A stretch of DNA of 64,000 nt from an uncultured Opitutales bacterium (GCA_934613645.1 CAKTTC010000008.1:1-64000); one strand, 5' to 3'. Counted from the stretch's first letter, positions 45,016 through 55,817 are shown. A program made the numbers and translations. Notes: a model not told the origin generated them from the sequence alone.

Positions 45016-45384
45016 ATGAAACATACGGAAGACATCATTCAAAGACTGTTGCGCATAAGAAAAGCTGCAAAGCTTTCGGAATCGCCGTTGATGTCGGAAG
45101 ACGAAGTGCAGATATTGCGCGATTTCATAATTGAAAATCGCAGACAAGTTCCGCCGTTTGCGCTGTCGCATTTCGACAGATTGGAGGCTTCCGGCAAGAA
45201 AGGGCTTGCGGAGGTTGTAGACGGAAAATGCGCCGCCTGCGGCGCGAAAATTTCGGAAGACGAAATAGACTACCTGCGCAAAAATAAAAACATCGGCGTA
45301 TGCGACAACTGCTTCGCCTTTATTTATATGCCCGACGAGAAGTTCAATGACGACGGTTTTTTCGACAAGCTTCTCGGTAAATGA
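45016..45384 (+). CDS. Zinc-ribbon protein
   Basis: 122 residues. The N-terminal two-thirds is helical (about 1-70). The C-terminal part holds two Cys pairs, CAACGAKISEDEIDYLRKNK then VCDNC, a C4 zinc ribbon like that at the end of CT398/DksA-like coiled-coil proteins. The function is unknown; a role in nucleic-acid or transcription contacts is plausible. It begins at ATG 45016, the first start with a sensible N terminus in a frame that is open much longer upstream opposite dnaE, and its stop overlaps the SulP start (ATGA). Confidence 0.75.
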   Translation: MKHTEDIIQRLLRIRKAAKLSESPLMSEDEVQILRDFIIENRRQVPPFALSHFDRLEASGKKGLAEVVDGKCAACGAKISEDEIDYLRKNKNIGVCDNCFAFIYMPDEKFNDDGFFDKLLGK

Positions 45385-47093
45385 AAAAATTAAGTTCCTT
45401 TTTCCGCCCCAAATTAGTAGATTGTTTGAAGGGGTATAACGCGTCGGCGTTTGTTGCCGACTTTGGCGCGGGCGTGAGCGTGGGCATTCTTGCCCTCCCG
45501 CTTGCAATGGCGTTTGCAATAGCAAGCGGCGTTTCGCCGTCGCAGGGCTTGTATACGGCAATTGTGGCGGGCTTTATAATCTCGGTTTTCGGGGGGTCTA
45601 AAGTCCAGATAGGCGGGCCGACGGGCGCGTTCATCGTAATAGTTTCGGGAATCTTGGGCACATACGGGTTCTCTGGGCTTTGCGTGGCGACGGTTATGGC
45701 GGGCGTCTTCCTGATTGCAATGGGCTTGGCGAAAATGGGCAACGCAATCCGCTACATTCCGCGCCCCGTAACGATAGGCTTTACAAACGGCATCGCCATT
45801 CTGATAATGTCTACGCAGATTAAGGATTTCTTCGGGCTTGATATCAAAACTGTCCCCGAAGATTTTATCCCGAAAATGGCGGTGATTTTCGAACGCTTCT
45901 CAACGCTGAGCGTGCCTACGCTTATTTTGGGCGTGTTCTCTTTGGCGGTGATAGTGTTCTGGCCGAGGCCGCTGCGCAGGTTCGTCCCCGGTCAAATAGG
46001 CGCGATTTTCGCGGGCGTGGGGCTTTCGCTTATTTTCGCGAATTTCGGTGCGGACATCAACGAGCTTTTCGGGCTGTCGTTCGACTGGAACGTGCAGACA
46101 ATCTTCACGCGCTTCGGCGAAATTCCCAGCACTCTCCCGAAAATAGAGTGGGTGCCGATAGACTTTGCAAACGTAAAAAATCTGGTTATGCCCGCGGTTA
46201 CAATCGCGCTTTTGGCGGCGATAGAATCGCTGCTGTCGGCGGTGGTTGCCGACGGCATGATTGACGACAAGCACAACTCGAATCAGGAGTTGATTGCGCA
46301 GGGTATGGCAAACGTCATAACCCCGTTTTTCGGCGGCATACCCGCCACGGGCGCGATTGCCCGAACCGCAACAAACATAAAAAACGGCGCGCGCACTCCC
46401 ATTGCGGGCGTTGTGCACTGCGGCGTTTTGCTTTGCATACTGCTGTTTGCAGCCCCCTACGCGCAATACATTCCGCTTGCAACGCTCTCGGCGGTGCTGT
46501 TTGTTGTTTCATACAACATGGGCGACTGGTCTTCGTTCGGCGAAATGCGCAAGCTGCCGCGCTCAGACGATGTAGTGTTTATGTGCACGTTCCTGCTGAC
46601 GGTGGTGTTCGGCCTTACGCTTGCAATAGAAGTCGGAATGGTGCTTGCGGCAATGCTGTTTATCCGCCGCGTTTCGCAGACCACAAACGTTATGGTTGTG
46701 GACAAAAAGCTTGAAACCGACCTTTCCAAATACTCGCTCGAAGGCAAGGACATTCCCGATGGCGTGATGGTTTTCAGAATTTTCGGCGTGCTGATGTTCG
46801 GCGCGGCGGACAAGCTTGAAAGCATACTCTCGCAAATGGGCGAAACGCCGAAGATTGCAATTTTACGCATGCGAACAGTTCTTGCGATGGACTCCACCGC
46901 CCTCGACGTGCTCGACCACCTCTACGAAAAGCTCAAGGCAAAGGGCGTAAAAATGATGATAACGGGCGCGCATTCCCAGCCGCTCCACATGATGCAGCGT
47001 TCGGGCTTCCTCGACAAAATCGGCGACGACTTCGTTCTTGAAAACATAGACGAGGCTTTGGCGAAATCGCGCGAGCTTCTGAAAGACCTTTAA
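45381..47093 (+). CDS. SulP family inorganic anion transporter
   Basis: 570-residue membrane protein. The SulP core (about 15-400) has repeated hydrophobic segments and the motifs GVSPSQGLYTAIVAGF and FGGIPATGAIARTATNIKNGARTP. A C-terminal STAS domain (about 440-560; MDSTALDVLDHLYEKLKAKG) is present. Members carry sulfate, bicarbonate or dicarboxylates; specificity cannot be inferred. Co-translated with the zinc-ribbon gene and followed by a strong terminator. Confidence 0.92.
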   Translation: MKKLSSFFRPKLVDCLKGYNASAFVADFGAGVSVGILALPLAMAFAIASGVSPSQGLYTAIVAGFIISVFGGSKVQIGGPTGAFIVIVSGILGTYGFSGLCVATVMAGVFLIAMGLAKMGNAIRYIPRPVTIGFTNGIAILIMSTQIKDFFGLDIKTVPEDFIPKMAVIFERFSTLSVPTLILGVFSLAVIVFWPRPLRRFVPGQIGAIFAGVGLSLIFANFGADINELFGLSFDWNVQTIFTRFGEIPSTLPKIEWVPIDFANVKNLVMPAVTIALLAAIESLLSAVVADGMIDDKHNSNQELIAQGMANVITPFFGGIPATGAIARTATNIKNGARTPIAGVVHCGVLLCILLFAAPYAQYIPLATLSAVLFVVSYNMGDWSSFGEMRKLPRSDDVVFMCTFLLTVVFGLTLAIEVGMVLAAMLFIRRVSQTTNVMVVDKKLETDLSKYSLEGKDIPDGVMVFRIFGVLMFGAADKLESILSQMGETPKIAILRMRTVLAMDSTALDVLDHLYEKLKAKGVKMMITGAHSQPLHMMQRSGFLDKIGDDFVLENIDEALAKSRELLKDL

Positions 47094-47120
47094 CTTTCGG
47101 CTTCCAATACCGAAACGGCG

Positions 47121-47149
47121 CGGGGCGGATTTTTTGTCCGCCCCGTTTT
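47121..47149 (+). terminator. Terminator after SulP
   Basis: Perfect 9-bp stem CGGGGCGGA/TCCGCCCCG with a 7-nt loop, followed by TTTTG. Confidence 0.88.
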
Positions 47150-47207
47150 GTTTGCCAAACGGCTTTTGCGCCGCGTGCGGATTTCCGCGCCGAACGCCCG
47201 AACCGCG

Positions 47208-48110
47208 CTAACACAAAGAAATGCAGGAGAGAAAATGCGATTCCGAAATTACGGGAATGCGGGCTTTGTAGGCGGTGTATACGGCGTCGGGGAATTCGCC
47301 GCTGGGCGTTGAAATATCCTGCCGCGCACCCACTACAACGTAGTCGGGATATTCGTCTATGCTGCGGACAACGCCGCCACCCGCGCGGAGAACGAGCGAC
47401 TCAACCTGCGGCAAAGTCATATCGCAAAATTTGCCGACAACAAGAAACGTCTTCGAAAAATCTATCGGCGAGAAATCGAACGGGGTGTCGTTGTCGGGCG
47501 GGAAAACGTCGGCGCGCGGCGTTATTTTGGCACGCGCAAAAGTTGCGGGCTTTGGGCGTTGCCCCGAAACCGACACTTTGTGCGCGGCAAAACTTTTTTT
47601 GAACGAATCCAAATCTGCCGCGTCGGCGAGGCGGTGGAAGATTTTCGCGCAAATAACGGCGTCGTCGAGGGCGTTGTGGTGGTTGAACGCGGGCAGATTG
47701 AAATACCGCGCAACATCGTCGAGTTTGTTGCTGGACAGGCGCAGTTTTTTGCGGCTCATGCAAAGCGTGCAAAAGTAGTCGAAATGCGGATAGTCCAAGC
47801 CGTAGTGTTCGATTGAGCTTTTAAGGCACGAGATGTCGAACGCGGCGTTGTGGGCTACAACGTAGTCGGAGAAAAAGCCGCTGATTTCGTCCCAATACTC
47901 GGCGAAGGTCGGGGCGTTGCGCACGTCGGCGGCCGTTATTCCGTGAACCTTCGTGTTCCAGTATTGAAAGGGCGCGCACGGGTTTATCAGCTGGTGGACT
48001 TTCGCGACAATCCTGCCGTTTTCAACGCGCGCAAGCCCTACGGAGCAAATCGACGTTCTGTCGGAATTTGCCGTTTCGAAGTCGAGCGCAGTATAGGAAA
48101 CGCCCCCCAT
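47208..48110 (-). CDS. DnaQ-like 3'-5' exonuclease with C-terminal BRCT domain
   Basis: 300 residues. The DEDDh exonuclease domain (about 1-170) shows ExoI ALDFETAN, ExoII VVAHNAAFDISCL and ExoIII HNALDDAVICAKI. A BRCT-like domain (about 222-300; KTFLVVGKFCDMTLPQVESLVLRAGGGV) follows a linker. This architecture suggests DNA-end or repair-linked trimming rather than being the replicative epsilon subunit. It is the last gene of a six-gene minus-strand cluster, 6 nt after galM. Confidence 0.88.
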   Translation of the reverse strand: MGGVSYTALDFETANSDRTSICSVGLARVENGRIVAKVHQLINPCAPFQYWNTKVHGITAADVRNAPTFAEYWDEISGFFSDYVVAHNAAFDISCLKSSIEHYGLDYPHFDYFCTLCMSRKKLRLSSNKLDDVARYFNLPAFNHHNALDDAVICAKIFHRLADAADLDSFKKSFAAHKVSVSGQRPKPATFARAKITPRADVFPPDNDTPFDFSPIDFSKTFLVVGKFCDMTLPQVESLVLRAGGGVVRSIDEYPDYVVVGARQDISTPSGEFPDAVYTAYKARIPVISESHFLSCISLC

Positions 48111-48116
48111 TTTCCG

Positions 48117-49238
<1,122 letters not shown>

Positions 49239-49240
49239 AA

Positions 49241-49849
49241 CTATCCTATTTTATTTTTAAGAAATTCCGCCATTTGCGCGAACGCCGCGCCCCTGTGACT
49301 TACTTTGTTTTTCTCTTCGGCGGAAAGCTCCGCCGTTGTTTTGCCGAAGCGCGGAACGTAGAAAAGGGGGTCGTAGCCGAAGCCGCCGCAGCCGACAGCC
49401 CCGCGGTTGATGAACCCCTCTATCTTGCCCTCGAAATGCTTTTCTTCGCCGTCGGGGCAGATGAGGGCTATTGAGCACGCAAAGCGCGCCGAACGTTTTT
49501 CGTCGGGGACGTTTTCAAGTTCGCGCAAAAGTTTTTCGTTGTTGCGGGTGTCGGCGTCGGAGCCGTGCACGCCCGCGTAGCGCGCCGAGAAAATCCCCGG
49601 AGCACCGCCGAGCGCATCGACAACTATTCCGCTGTCGTCGGCAAAAACGTAGTTTGCGCCCACAAGTTTTTTGAGCGAGCGCGCCTTGATGAACGCGTTT
49701 TCACGAAAGCTTGTTCCGTTTTCCTCGGGCGGGACAAAGCCCGCAACTTCGTCCGCTCCCGCAACCGCGCAGTCGATTCCCGCGTGCGCGAACATCTGCG
49801 CGAACTCCGCTATTTTGTGTTTGTTTGAAGATGCTATGTAGATTTTCAT
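49241..49849 (-). CDS. rdgB: XTP/dITP diphosphatase (RdgB/HAM1)
   Basis: 202 residues. Family motifs: IASSNKHKIAEF, FADDSGIVVDALGGAPGIFSARYAG and GFGYDPLFYVPRFGKTTAEL. It cleans the nucleotide pool of inosine and xanthosine triphosphates. The ATG at 49849 overlaps the stop of the YhaM-like gene by one base; in-frame codons further upstream lie in that gene. Confidence 0.96.
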   Translation of the reverse strand: MKIYIASSNKHKIAEFAQMFAHAGIDCAVAGADEVAGFVPPEENGTSFRENAFIKARSLKKLVGANYVFADDSGIVVDALGGAPGIFSARYAGVHGSDADTRNNEKLLRELENVPDEKRSARFACSIALICPDGEEKHFEGKIEGFINRGAVGCGGFGYDPLFYVPRFGKTTAELSAEEKNKVSHRGAAFAQMAEFLKNKIG

Positions 49850-50808
49850 CAGTGTTCGACTTTTGCGGCGAGAATTTTGGAATGCAGCGCGGGCACTTCC
49901 ACAAACTCTCCCGTGTTTTCCGCCATTGCGGCTTCGAGCGCGCCCATTTTGGCGTCGAAATTGTCTATGTTTGCAACGAAGATTGCCTCCGGAGTGGCCG
50001 CGCGGACTGCCGCGCCCCATTCGGGTTCGCCCTGATGGCTCAAAATTATGTGCTCCAAGCGTTCGAGCAAATCCTCCCGAAGCCCGTTTTTAAGCCCCGC
50101 CCTGCGGACTATTCTGTAGCCCAAAACAACGTGCCCTTGCAAAATGCCTATGCGGGTGCGCTCCGAAGCCAACCCCTGCGAGTATTCAAGCACCTTGCCA
50201 ACATCGTGCAAAATTGTTCCCGCCAACGCCAAATCCCTGTCGACTTCGGGATAAAGCCCCGCCAACGCCGCCGCCATGCGCGCGCAACGCAGCGAGTGTT
50301 CAAGCAGGCCGTAGACGTAGGCGTGGTGCATTTTAACCGCGGCGGTCGAAGTGAAATAACGCCCCGCGGTGGAGTCTATTGCGAAGTTTACCGTTGCGCG
50401 CAAAGTTTCGTCGGCAATTGAGGATATTAGCGTTTCAAGCTCGCTACGCATTTGTTCGGGGTCGAAGGGCGAGACGTTTGCGAGAACCTCGAACATTTCG
50501 TCGATTTCAACCTGTTCGAGCTTGCGCGCGCCGTCGATTTTCGGGCTGAGCCTGCCCTGATAGAAATCGGCGGTTGCCTTGAATTCGAAAACGTCGCCGA
50601 CTTTGGCTTCGCGCAGGGCGGGGAACGCCTGCGAGCCGTCGAAGCACATTGCCGAGACCGTTCCCGAGTTGTCGCCGAAGTCGAGCATAATGAATTCGCT
50701 CGAGTTTTTCGCCGTCCGTATTTGCAGCGATTTCACAACCGCGATTACCGAGAACTGAGGCTTTCCGTCGGTCTCCTTTATGTTTTTTATTTCCGAAATT
50801 TTCGCCAT
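49849..50808 (-). CDS. YhaM-like 3'-5' exoribonuclease (OB-fold plus HD domain)
   Basis: 319 residues. An N-terminal OB-fold (about 15-95) is followed by an HD phosphohydrolase domain with HHAYVYGLLEHSLRC and GTILHDVGKVLEYS (metal ligands), then LSHQGEPEWGAAVRAATPEA. This is the architecture of the YhaM/CBF1 family that trims RNA and ssDNA ends. It lies 6 nt after prmA in the cluster. Confidence 0.87.
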   Translation of the reverse strand: MAKISEIKNIKETDGKPQFSVIAVVKSLQIRTAKNSSEFIMLDFGDNSGTVSAMCFDGSQAFPALREAKVGDVFEFKATADFYQGRLSPKIDGARKLEQVEIDEMFEVLANVSPFDPEQMRSELETLISSIADETLRATVNFAIDSTAGRYFTSTAAVKMHHAYVYGLLEHSLRCARMAAALAGLYPEVDRDLALAGTILHDVGKVLEYSQGLASERTRIGILQGHVVLGYRIVRRAGLKNGLREDLLERLEHIILSHQGEPEWGAAVRAATPEAIFVANIDNFDAKMGALEAAMAENTGEFVEVPALHSKILAAKVEH

Positions 50809-50814
50809 ACCGCG

Positions 50815-51693
50815 CTACTTCATTTTTATCACCAAACGCGACCAATCGCCCATAGCCATTGCCTCGCACGAAGATTCGCGGCCGTCGAGCCTCGAGAGGA
50901 AATACTCTTTCACCTTGTCGTTTTCCGCCGCGAGAATGCCGCTTAGAACAAGCGTTCCGCCCGCGCGGACGGCGTCGATGAGGTTGTCGGCGTAAATGCA
51001 GAGAACGTCGGAAATGATGTTTGCAAGAACGATGTCGGCCTGCCGCCCCTCAAGCGCGCGCTCAATGCCCGCGTGCTCGAACGAAAGCCCGTCAAGGGCG
51101 ATGTTGTTGAGCTTGGCGTTTTCAAGACTCACGCGGACGGCCTCTTCGTCCCTGTCGAAACCGAAGACGCGTCCGAAGCCGAACATTTTTGCGGTCAAAG
51201 CCAAAATGCCCGAACCGCAGCCTGCGTCGATAATGTATTTGTCCGAGACATCGCCGCGGCATTCGTCGATGTAGTCGAGCATTGCCATTGCGCAGAGGCG
51301 CGTGGTGGGGTGGTCGCCCGTGCCGAAGGCAAGCCCCGCGTCGAAGTAGAAAACTTTTTGCCCCGCGGGCTCTTTGAAATCGCCGCGCATCCAGAGGGGA
51401 ACCCAGTTGAGGTCTTTGTAGTTCCAAGCGGTGAGGAATTTTTTGTATTCGTTTTGCCAGTCTTTGTCGCAGACGGCTTCAAGCGCATATGTTTCGGAAA
51501 GCTCGGGGAACGCCCTGCGCAATTCGGCAAACGAATTCGCCGCCTGCGCTTCGTCGTCGAAATACCCGAAGAGCATAGTGTCGTGCTTGTCGTCGATTTT
51601 CTCGATTCCCCAATTCGAACAGCCCGTTTCGCAGCACCACGATTCTATTGGTTCGGAAAGCGGATTTTTTATTTTCAGTTCTATTTTTACCAT
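50815..51693 (-). CDS. prmA: Ribosomal protein L11 methyltransferase PrmA
   Basis: 292 residues. N-terminal L11-recognition domain (about 1-115) and a class I SAM domain with VFYFDAGLAFGTGDHPTTRL, IIDAGCGSGILALTAKMFG and ADIVLANIISDVL. It trimethylates ribosomal protein L11. It starts 3 nt after trxB. Confidence 0.94.
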   Translation of the reverse strand: MVKIELKIKNPLSEPIESWCCETGCSNWGIEKIDDKHDTMLFGYFDDEAQAANSFAELRRAFPELSETYALEAVCDKDWQNEYKKFLTAWNYKDLNWVPLWMRGDFKEPAGQKVFYFDAGLAFGTGDHPTTRLCAMAMLDYIDECRGDVSDKYIIDAGCGSGILALTAKMFGFGRVFGFDRDEEAVRVSLENAKLNNIALDGLSFEHAGIERALEGRQADIVLANIISDVLCIYADNLIDAVRAGGTLVLSGILAAENDKVKEYFLSRLDGRESSCEAMAMGDWSRLVIKMK

Positions 51694-51696
51694 ATT

Positions 51697-52614
51697 CTAT
51701 TTGTTGTTGCTTGCCATAATTGCAGCCTTGCAGCCCGAAGCCGCGGCGGTTATGGCCTGTCGAAATTCCTTGTCGGCGCAGTCTCCCGCGGCGTATACGT
51801 TGGCGGCGGAAGTTTTTACGGAGTCGAAAACTTTTATGTAGCCCTCGGCGTCGGTTTCGACGGCGTCGGCAAAAACCGCCGTGTTGGGGGTGTGCCCGAT
51901 TGCCACGAAAACGCCCGCGCACGGGATTGTGGAAAGCGCGCCCGTCTCAACGTTTTTGACGACTACCGCCGCGCATTTGCGCGTTTGGGTATCCGCCACA
52001 ACCTCCTGCAAAACACTGTTCCAAACGGGCGTAATTTTTTCGTTCGAAAGCGCGCGCTCCGCCATCACTTTGGAAGCCCTGAGCGCGTCGCGCCTGTGCA
52101 CGAGTTTTACCGAAGAACAGAAGCGGGCAAGAAACAACGCCTCTTCGCAGGCGGTGTCGCCGCCGCCTACCACAACCACGTCGCGCCCCTTGTAGAACGC
52201 GCCGTCGCAAGTGGCGCACGCGGAAACCCCGCCGCCGCCGAAAAGCTCGCGCTCGCCCTTCGCGCCCGTCATTCTGGGCGAAGAGCCGACTGCTATTATC
52301 ACGCGTTTTGTTTCCAGCACATCGCCGCCCGCCAAAAAAAGCCGTTTCGTTTCGCCCGAAAAATCCACGCGCCCCACCGTTGCGCTTTCAATGCGCGCGC
52401 CGAACTTTTCCGCCTGACGCCGCATATTCATAAGCAGGTCGAACCCGTTGACGCCGTCGGGGAAACCTGGGTAGTTTTCAACGTCGGTTGTTGTAACAAG
52501 CAGGCCGCCGGGGGCGTTGCCCTCCAAAACAAGCGGATTCATTCCCGCTCGCGCGGCGTAGATTGCCGCGCCCATTCCCGCGCAACCGCTTCCGATAATC
52601 ACGATTTCTTCCAT
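51697..52614 (-). CDS. trxB: Thioredoxin reductase TrxB
   Basis: 305-residue low-molecular-weight flavoprotein. FAD motif IIGSGCAGMGAAIYAARAG, redox pair CATC (C133, C136), NADPH motif VVVGGGDTACEEALFLA and C-terminal YAAGDCADKEFRQAITAAASG. It reduces thioredoxin. The ATG at 52614 starts the Rossmann strand; the upstream in-frame stretch is non-homologous. First gene of the six-gene cluster; divergent from tatD. Confidence 0.95.
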   Translation of the reverse strand: MEEIVIIGSGCAGMGAAIYAARAGMNPLVLEGNAPGGLLVTTTDVENYPGFPDGVNGFDLLMNMRRQAEKFGARIESATVGRVDFSGETKRLFLAGGDVLETKRVIIAVGSSPRMTGAKGERELFGGGGVSACATCDGAFYKGRDVVVVGGGDTACEEALFLARFCSSVKLVHRRDALRASKVMAERALSNEKITPVWNSVLQEVVADTQTRKCAAVVVKNVETGALSTIPCAGVFVAIGHTPNTAVFADAVETDAEGYIKVFDSVKTSAANVYAAGDCADKEFRQAITAAASGCKAAIMASNNK

Positions 52615-52744
52615 ACTGTTTACAATCGGTTTGTTTTGCCAGAAGATACGATATTTTTTCGGGCAAGGGCAAGGAAATTTCACGCGCAAGGCTCAAATGG
52701 CTTGAAAAATAGGCGCGGCGGTTCGATAGTTTCCACCGAAAATT

Positions 52745-53539
52745 ATGAAACTTGTCGATACCCACGCCCACCTCGATTCATTCGCCAAGGACGGAACGCT
52801 TGACGACGTTTTGCGCGAGGCCGAAACCGCGGGGCTTGAGCGCATAATCACCGCCTCCGCAAAGCCCGAAGACTGGCTTTTATACGCGAAAATGGCCGAA
52901 GACCACGCGGGATTCGTCTCTTGGCAGATAGGAATCCACCCCGAAGACATAGACGAAAATTCCGACATCGCCCTCGACGCGCTCGCAACGTTTTTCGCGG
53001 CGAAAACTCCGCCCGTAGCAATCGGGGAAATCGGGCTTGACTACCACTTCCTGCCCGCCGACTCTTCCGCCGAAAAAATAGCAGCCCGCCAAAAGGAAAT
53101 TTTCCGCCGACAAATTCTGCTTGCAAAGGATATGCAGACAAAAGTCTGCATTCACGCGCGCGACGCCGTTGACGACGCCATAGCCGTCATGCGCGAAGCC
53201 GACTTCGACTTTTCAAACGCCGTCTTCCACTGCTACGCGGGCAACGAAGCCCAGCTTGAACTCCTCAACGCCCTCGGCGCGCGCGCCTCATGGACAGGCG
53301 TTATAACCTACAAAAGTGCCGAGCAAATGCGCCGCTGCATGCTTCGGCAAGGGCTCGGCAAGATTATGTTCGAGACCGACTGCCCGTATCTCGCACCCGT
53401 TCCCCTGCGCGGCAGGCAAAACCGCCCCGCGTTTGTAAGGCACACGGTTGAATTTGCCGCCAACCTCTTCGGACTCCACCCCGAAGAGCTCGCCGAAATT
53501 TCCACGCGCAACGCAACCCAATTTTTTTATGACTCTTAA
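52745..53539 (+). CDS. TatD family metal-dependent hydrolase
   Basis: 264 residues. LVDTHAHLDSF (metal-binding His pair), AIGEIGLDYHF, CIHARDAVDDA, VFHCYAGN and FETDCPYLAPVPLRGRQNRP are family signatures. TatD-type enzymes are DNases acting in repair or DNA fragmentation. The end of the gene runs into repeats: the sequence around its stop (TTTTTTATGACTC) is duplicated in tandem. Confidence 0.93.
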   Translation: MKLVDTHAHLDSFAKDGTLDDVLREAETAGLERIITASAKPEDWLLYAKMAEDHAGFVSWQIGIHPEDIDENSDIALDALATFFAAKTPPVAIGEIGLDYHFLPADSSAEKIAARQKEIFRRQILLAKDMQTKVCIHARDAVDDAIAVMREADFDFSNAVFHCYAGNEAQLELLNALGARASWTGVITYKSAEQMRRCMLRQGLGKIMFETDCPYLAPVPLRGRQNRPAFVRHTVEFAANLFGLHPEELAEISTRNATQFFYDS

Positions 53540-53934
53540 ATTTTTTATGACTCTTAAAGTGGCGGCGATTGCCGCAGGCAATGCGCCTTTGCTCTCTGAT
53601 TAAAGTTTTTCGAAAGTGGCGGCAATCGGCATAGCCGATGTGCCTTTGCCACTTAATTGAAGCAAAGCAACATTGGCGTAGCCAATTTGCGCCTCTTCAC
53701 AACACGTAAAAACGGCGATTGCCGCAGGCAATGCGCCTTTGTTTGTTGGTTAAAGTTTTTTTAATAAAAAACAAAAGGGACATCGGTTATACCGATGTCC
53801 CTTTGACTATCTACTTTTCTTTAATCGGTGGACAAAGCGGAGTTTGAACAAAGTTCATTCCGCGCCACTTTAGGAAAAATAAAAAGCCTTTCGGAAATCC
53901 CGAAAGGCTTGTTTTTCAAAGGTTGCTTGAAATT
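53540..53934. repeat. Intergenic module A array
   Basis: Module A copies at about 53552-53603, 53608-53663, 53712-53755 and 53818-53880 plus a partial one near 53664-53705. A longer perfect hairpin, AAAGGGACATCGGT-TAT-ACCGATGTCCCTTT (53774-53804, 14 bp), lies between. Stems vary: ATTGCC/GGCAAT, ATCGGC/GCCGAT, TTTGAAC/GTTCA. No gene. Confidence 0.78.
53878..53910 (-). terminator. Terminator after the PEP-CTERM gene (bidirectional)
   Basis: Perfect 11-bp stem AAGCCTTTCGG/CCGAAAGGCTT (53884-53910). On the minus strand it is followed by TTTTTATTTTT. It lies 24 nt past the stop of the PEP-CTERM gene. Confidence 0.9.
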
Positions 53935-55761
53935 CTACTTGCGTCTGCGATATGCCGCAAAAGCCAAAGCGATTGAAGCAAATACCATTGCATATGTGGC
54001 AGGCTCGGGGACGTTGCTTATGACGTTTACGAAATACGAACCGTCGCCTGCGTCAACCAAGCTGAGCTCGAGGTTTTCGCCGTTTACGGAGAAGTATTTG
54101 TTGATTTCGTCGGCAGTCAAGTCGTAGACTCTGAGTTTGTTCGAAATCGCGGAGGAGAGAACCACGCTGCCCGTCGTCAAATACGCGCCGTCCAACGATT
54201 TCACACTTTCGTCCCGACCCAAAACGAGGCTGCCGTCCGCGCCGAATTCGAGATTAAGTTTGCTTGAAGCCGCATCGTTGAAGAGGAAACCGCCTATGTT
54301 GTTCTGGGCGTTGATAACGAACGTGGTGTCGTTTGCGCCGACTTCGATTCCGCCCGCATTTTCAAAGCGGAAAACGGACTTTGCCTGACTTTCCGCGCCC
54401 GCGATTGCAAAGGCGTCGGTCGAATTGAGCACGAATTTCGCGCCCTTTGTAATATACAAGTCGTTGCCGAAAACGAGCGCGCCCGTTGCAGCGTTCGACG
54501 TTACGGTTGCAGTGCCGCGAACCCAGTTCTTGGCGTATGTTGTGTTAATCTTGTTCTGGGCGAGGGTTGCAGTCGACGCGAACGTCGTGTTGCCGTAGAT
54601 ACCGTAGATGAACGTGTCGGCGTTCAAAACGTTGGCGTCTCTGCCGCTACCGTTGATTATGAGCGAACCCTCAAATACGCCGCCCGTTCTCAAACCCGCC
54701 TCAACCGTAATGGACGAACCTTTCTGCGCGTTTACCATGGAGAAAATGTTGTTGCCGCTTACGCCGCTGCCTGCTGTCGCCGCAGCCAAGTTGAGCACCG
54801 CATTCTTGCCGACGTTGACAACTGCGTTATTTGCCGTCCAACGTCCCAGAGCCTTAATCGACTTGCCGTCAGCTATGTTGATGTTTGCCGACAAGTTTGT
54901 AGCGAGGTTGAAGCGCGAAGACGAGAGGTTCAGGTTGATTGTGCTCACCTGCCCGCGTTCGCCCGCAACTTGGAAGTTTGTTGCTTCAACATCAACATCT
55001 GCATTGACATTGATTGTCTTGCCGACTGCGCCCGTAATTGAGGAGTTGAACGTCCCTCCGTTTGCGGAGTTTACTGCCTTTGTGTAGTTGAAAGCAACGG
55101 TGTCGCCGAGGGCGGAAATATCGGTCGTTATAGCGCTATTGAAAACAAAGTTGTTCCAAGTGTCGTATTTTTTGAGGTTGACCGTCTGTTTGCTGTCGCC
55201 GATAACAAAGACCAAATCATCGCTCTGGTTCATTGAACTGAGGTTCAATGTGCTGTTAATTCCGGCATTTGCTTCGAGCCTAATTGCTGCATTAGTGTTA
55301 ACCGACATTTTGTCTTGATAGTCCAATGTGGCGTTTACGCCCTTGAATGTCATGTTGCGAACCCAAGTATAAACGTCCATGCCTTCTTTCGTCCCGAAGT
55401 AGATGTCCGCGCCAGTGCCCGTAAACGTGGGAGTATACACGGTGGTGCTGGAGGCACTTTCTTTGCCCGCCAACCAGCCGAAGCCCGCCTGTCCATTGAG
55501 CGTGTTGCCCGTAGCCGATGTGCCCGTCAAAAACTTCGTGCCCGTAGTTGAGCCGAGGTCGAACGAAGCCGAAACGTGCCTTGAGGCGCTTCTGTTCTGG
55601 ACGACGGTGATGTTGTCGCCGCCGATTACATAATTGCCGAACTGCTTAAAAAAAGTTTCCGGCTTGTCGATTGATTCGGTTATTGCGGTGCTGTCGTCTA
55701 TTTCGCCCGCAAACACGGCTGCCGAAGCAAACAGCAGTATGGGTGTTAATATTTTCTTCAT
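53935..55761 (-). CDS. PEP-CTERM surface protein with beta-helical passenger
   Basis: 608 residues. It has a signal peptide (MKKILTPILLFASAAVFAG) and a C-terminal PEP-CTERM tail: VPEPATYAMVFASIALAFAAYRRRK, read as V-P-E-P motif, one membrane helix and a basic end, the target of an exosortase. The middle is rich in Asn, Thr, Ser and Gly with repeated short beta strands (for example NVGKNAVLNLAAAT, LNLEFGADGSLVLG), like autotransporter passenger beta-helices. It should be sorted to the cell surface. RBS AGGAAA supports the ATG at 55761. No exosortase gene is in the window. Expression is probably controlled by a promoter with a ten-G spacer tract. Confidence 0.85.
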   Translation of the reverse strand: MKKILTPILLFASAAVFAGEIDDSTAITESIDKPETFFKQFGNYVIGGDNITVVQNRSASRHVSASFDLGSTTGTKFLTGTSATGNTLNGQAGFGWLAGKESASSTTVYTPTFTGTGADIYFGTKEGMDVYTWVRNMTFKGVNATLDYQDKMSVNTNAAIRLEANAGINSTLNLSSMNQSDDLVFVIGDSKQTVNLKKYDTWNNFVFNSAITTDISALGDTVAFNYTKAVNSANGGTFNSSITGAVGKTINVNADVDVEATNFQVAGERGQVSTINLNLSSSRFNLATNLSANINIADGKSIKALGRWTANNAVVNVGKNAVLNLAAATAGSGVSGNNIFSMVNAQKGSSITVEAGLRTGGVFEGSLIINGSGRDANVLNADTFIYGIYGNTTFASTATLAQNKINTTYAKNWVRGTATVTSNAATGALVFGNDLYITKGAKFVLNSTDAFAIAGAESQAKSVFRFENAGGIEVGANDTTFVINAQNNIGGFLFNDAASSKLNLEFGADGSLVLGRDESVKSLDGAYLTTGSVVLSSAISNKLRVYDLTADEINKYFSVNGENLELSLVDAGDGSYFVNVISNVPEPATYAMVFASIALAFAAYRRRK

Positions 55762-55817
55762 ATTTCCTTTCATTTCTTTTTCGCGTAATTAAGACATTCT
55801 TTTAAAAGGTTTTGCAT

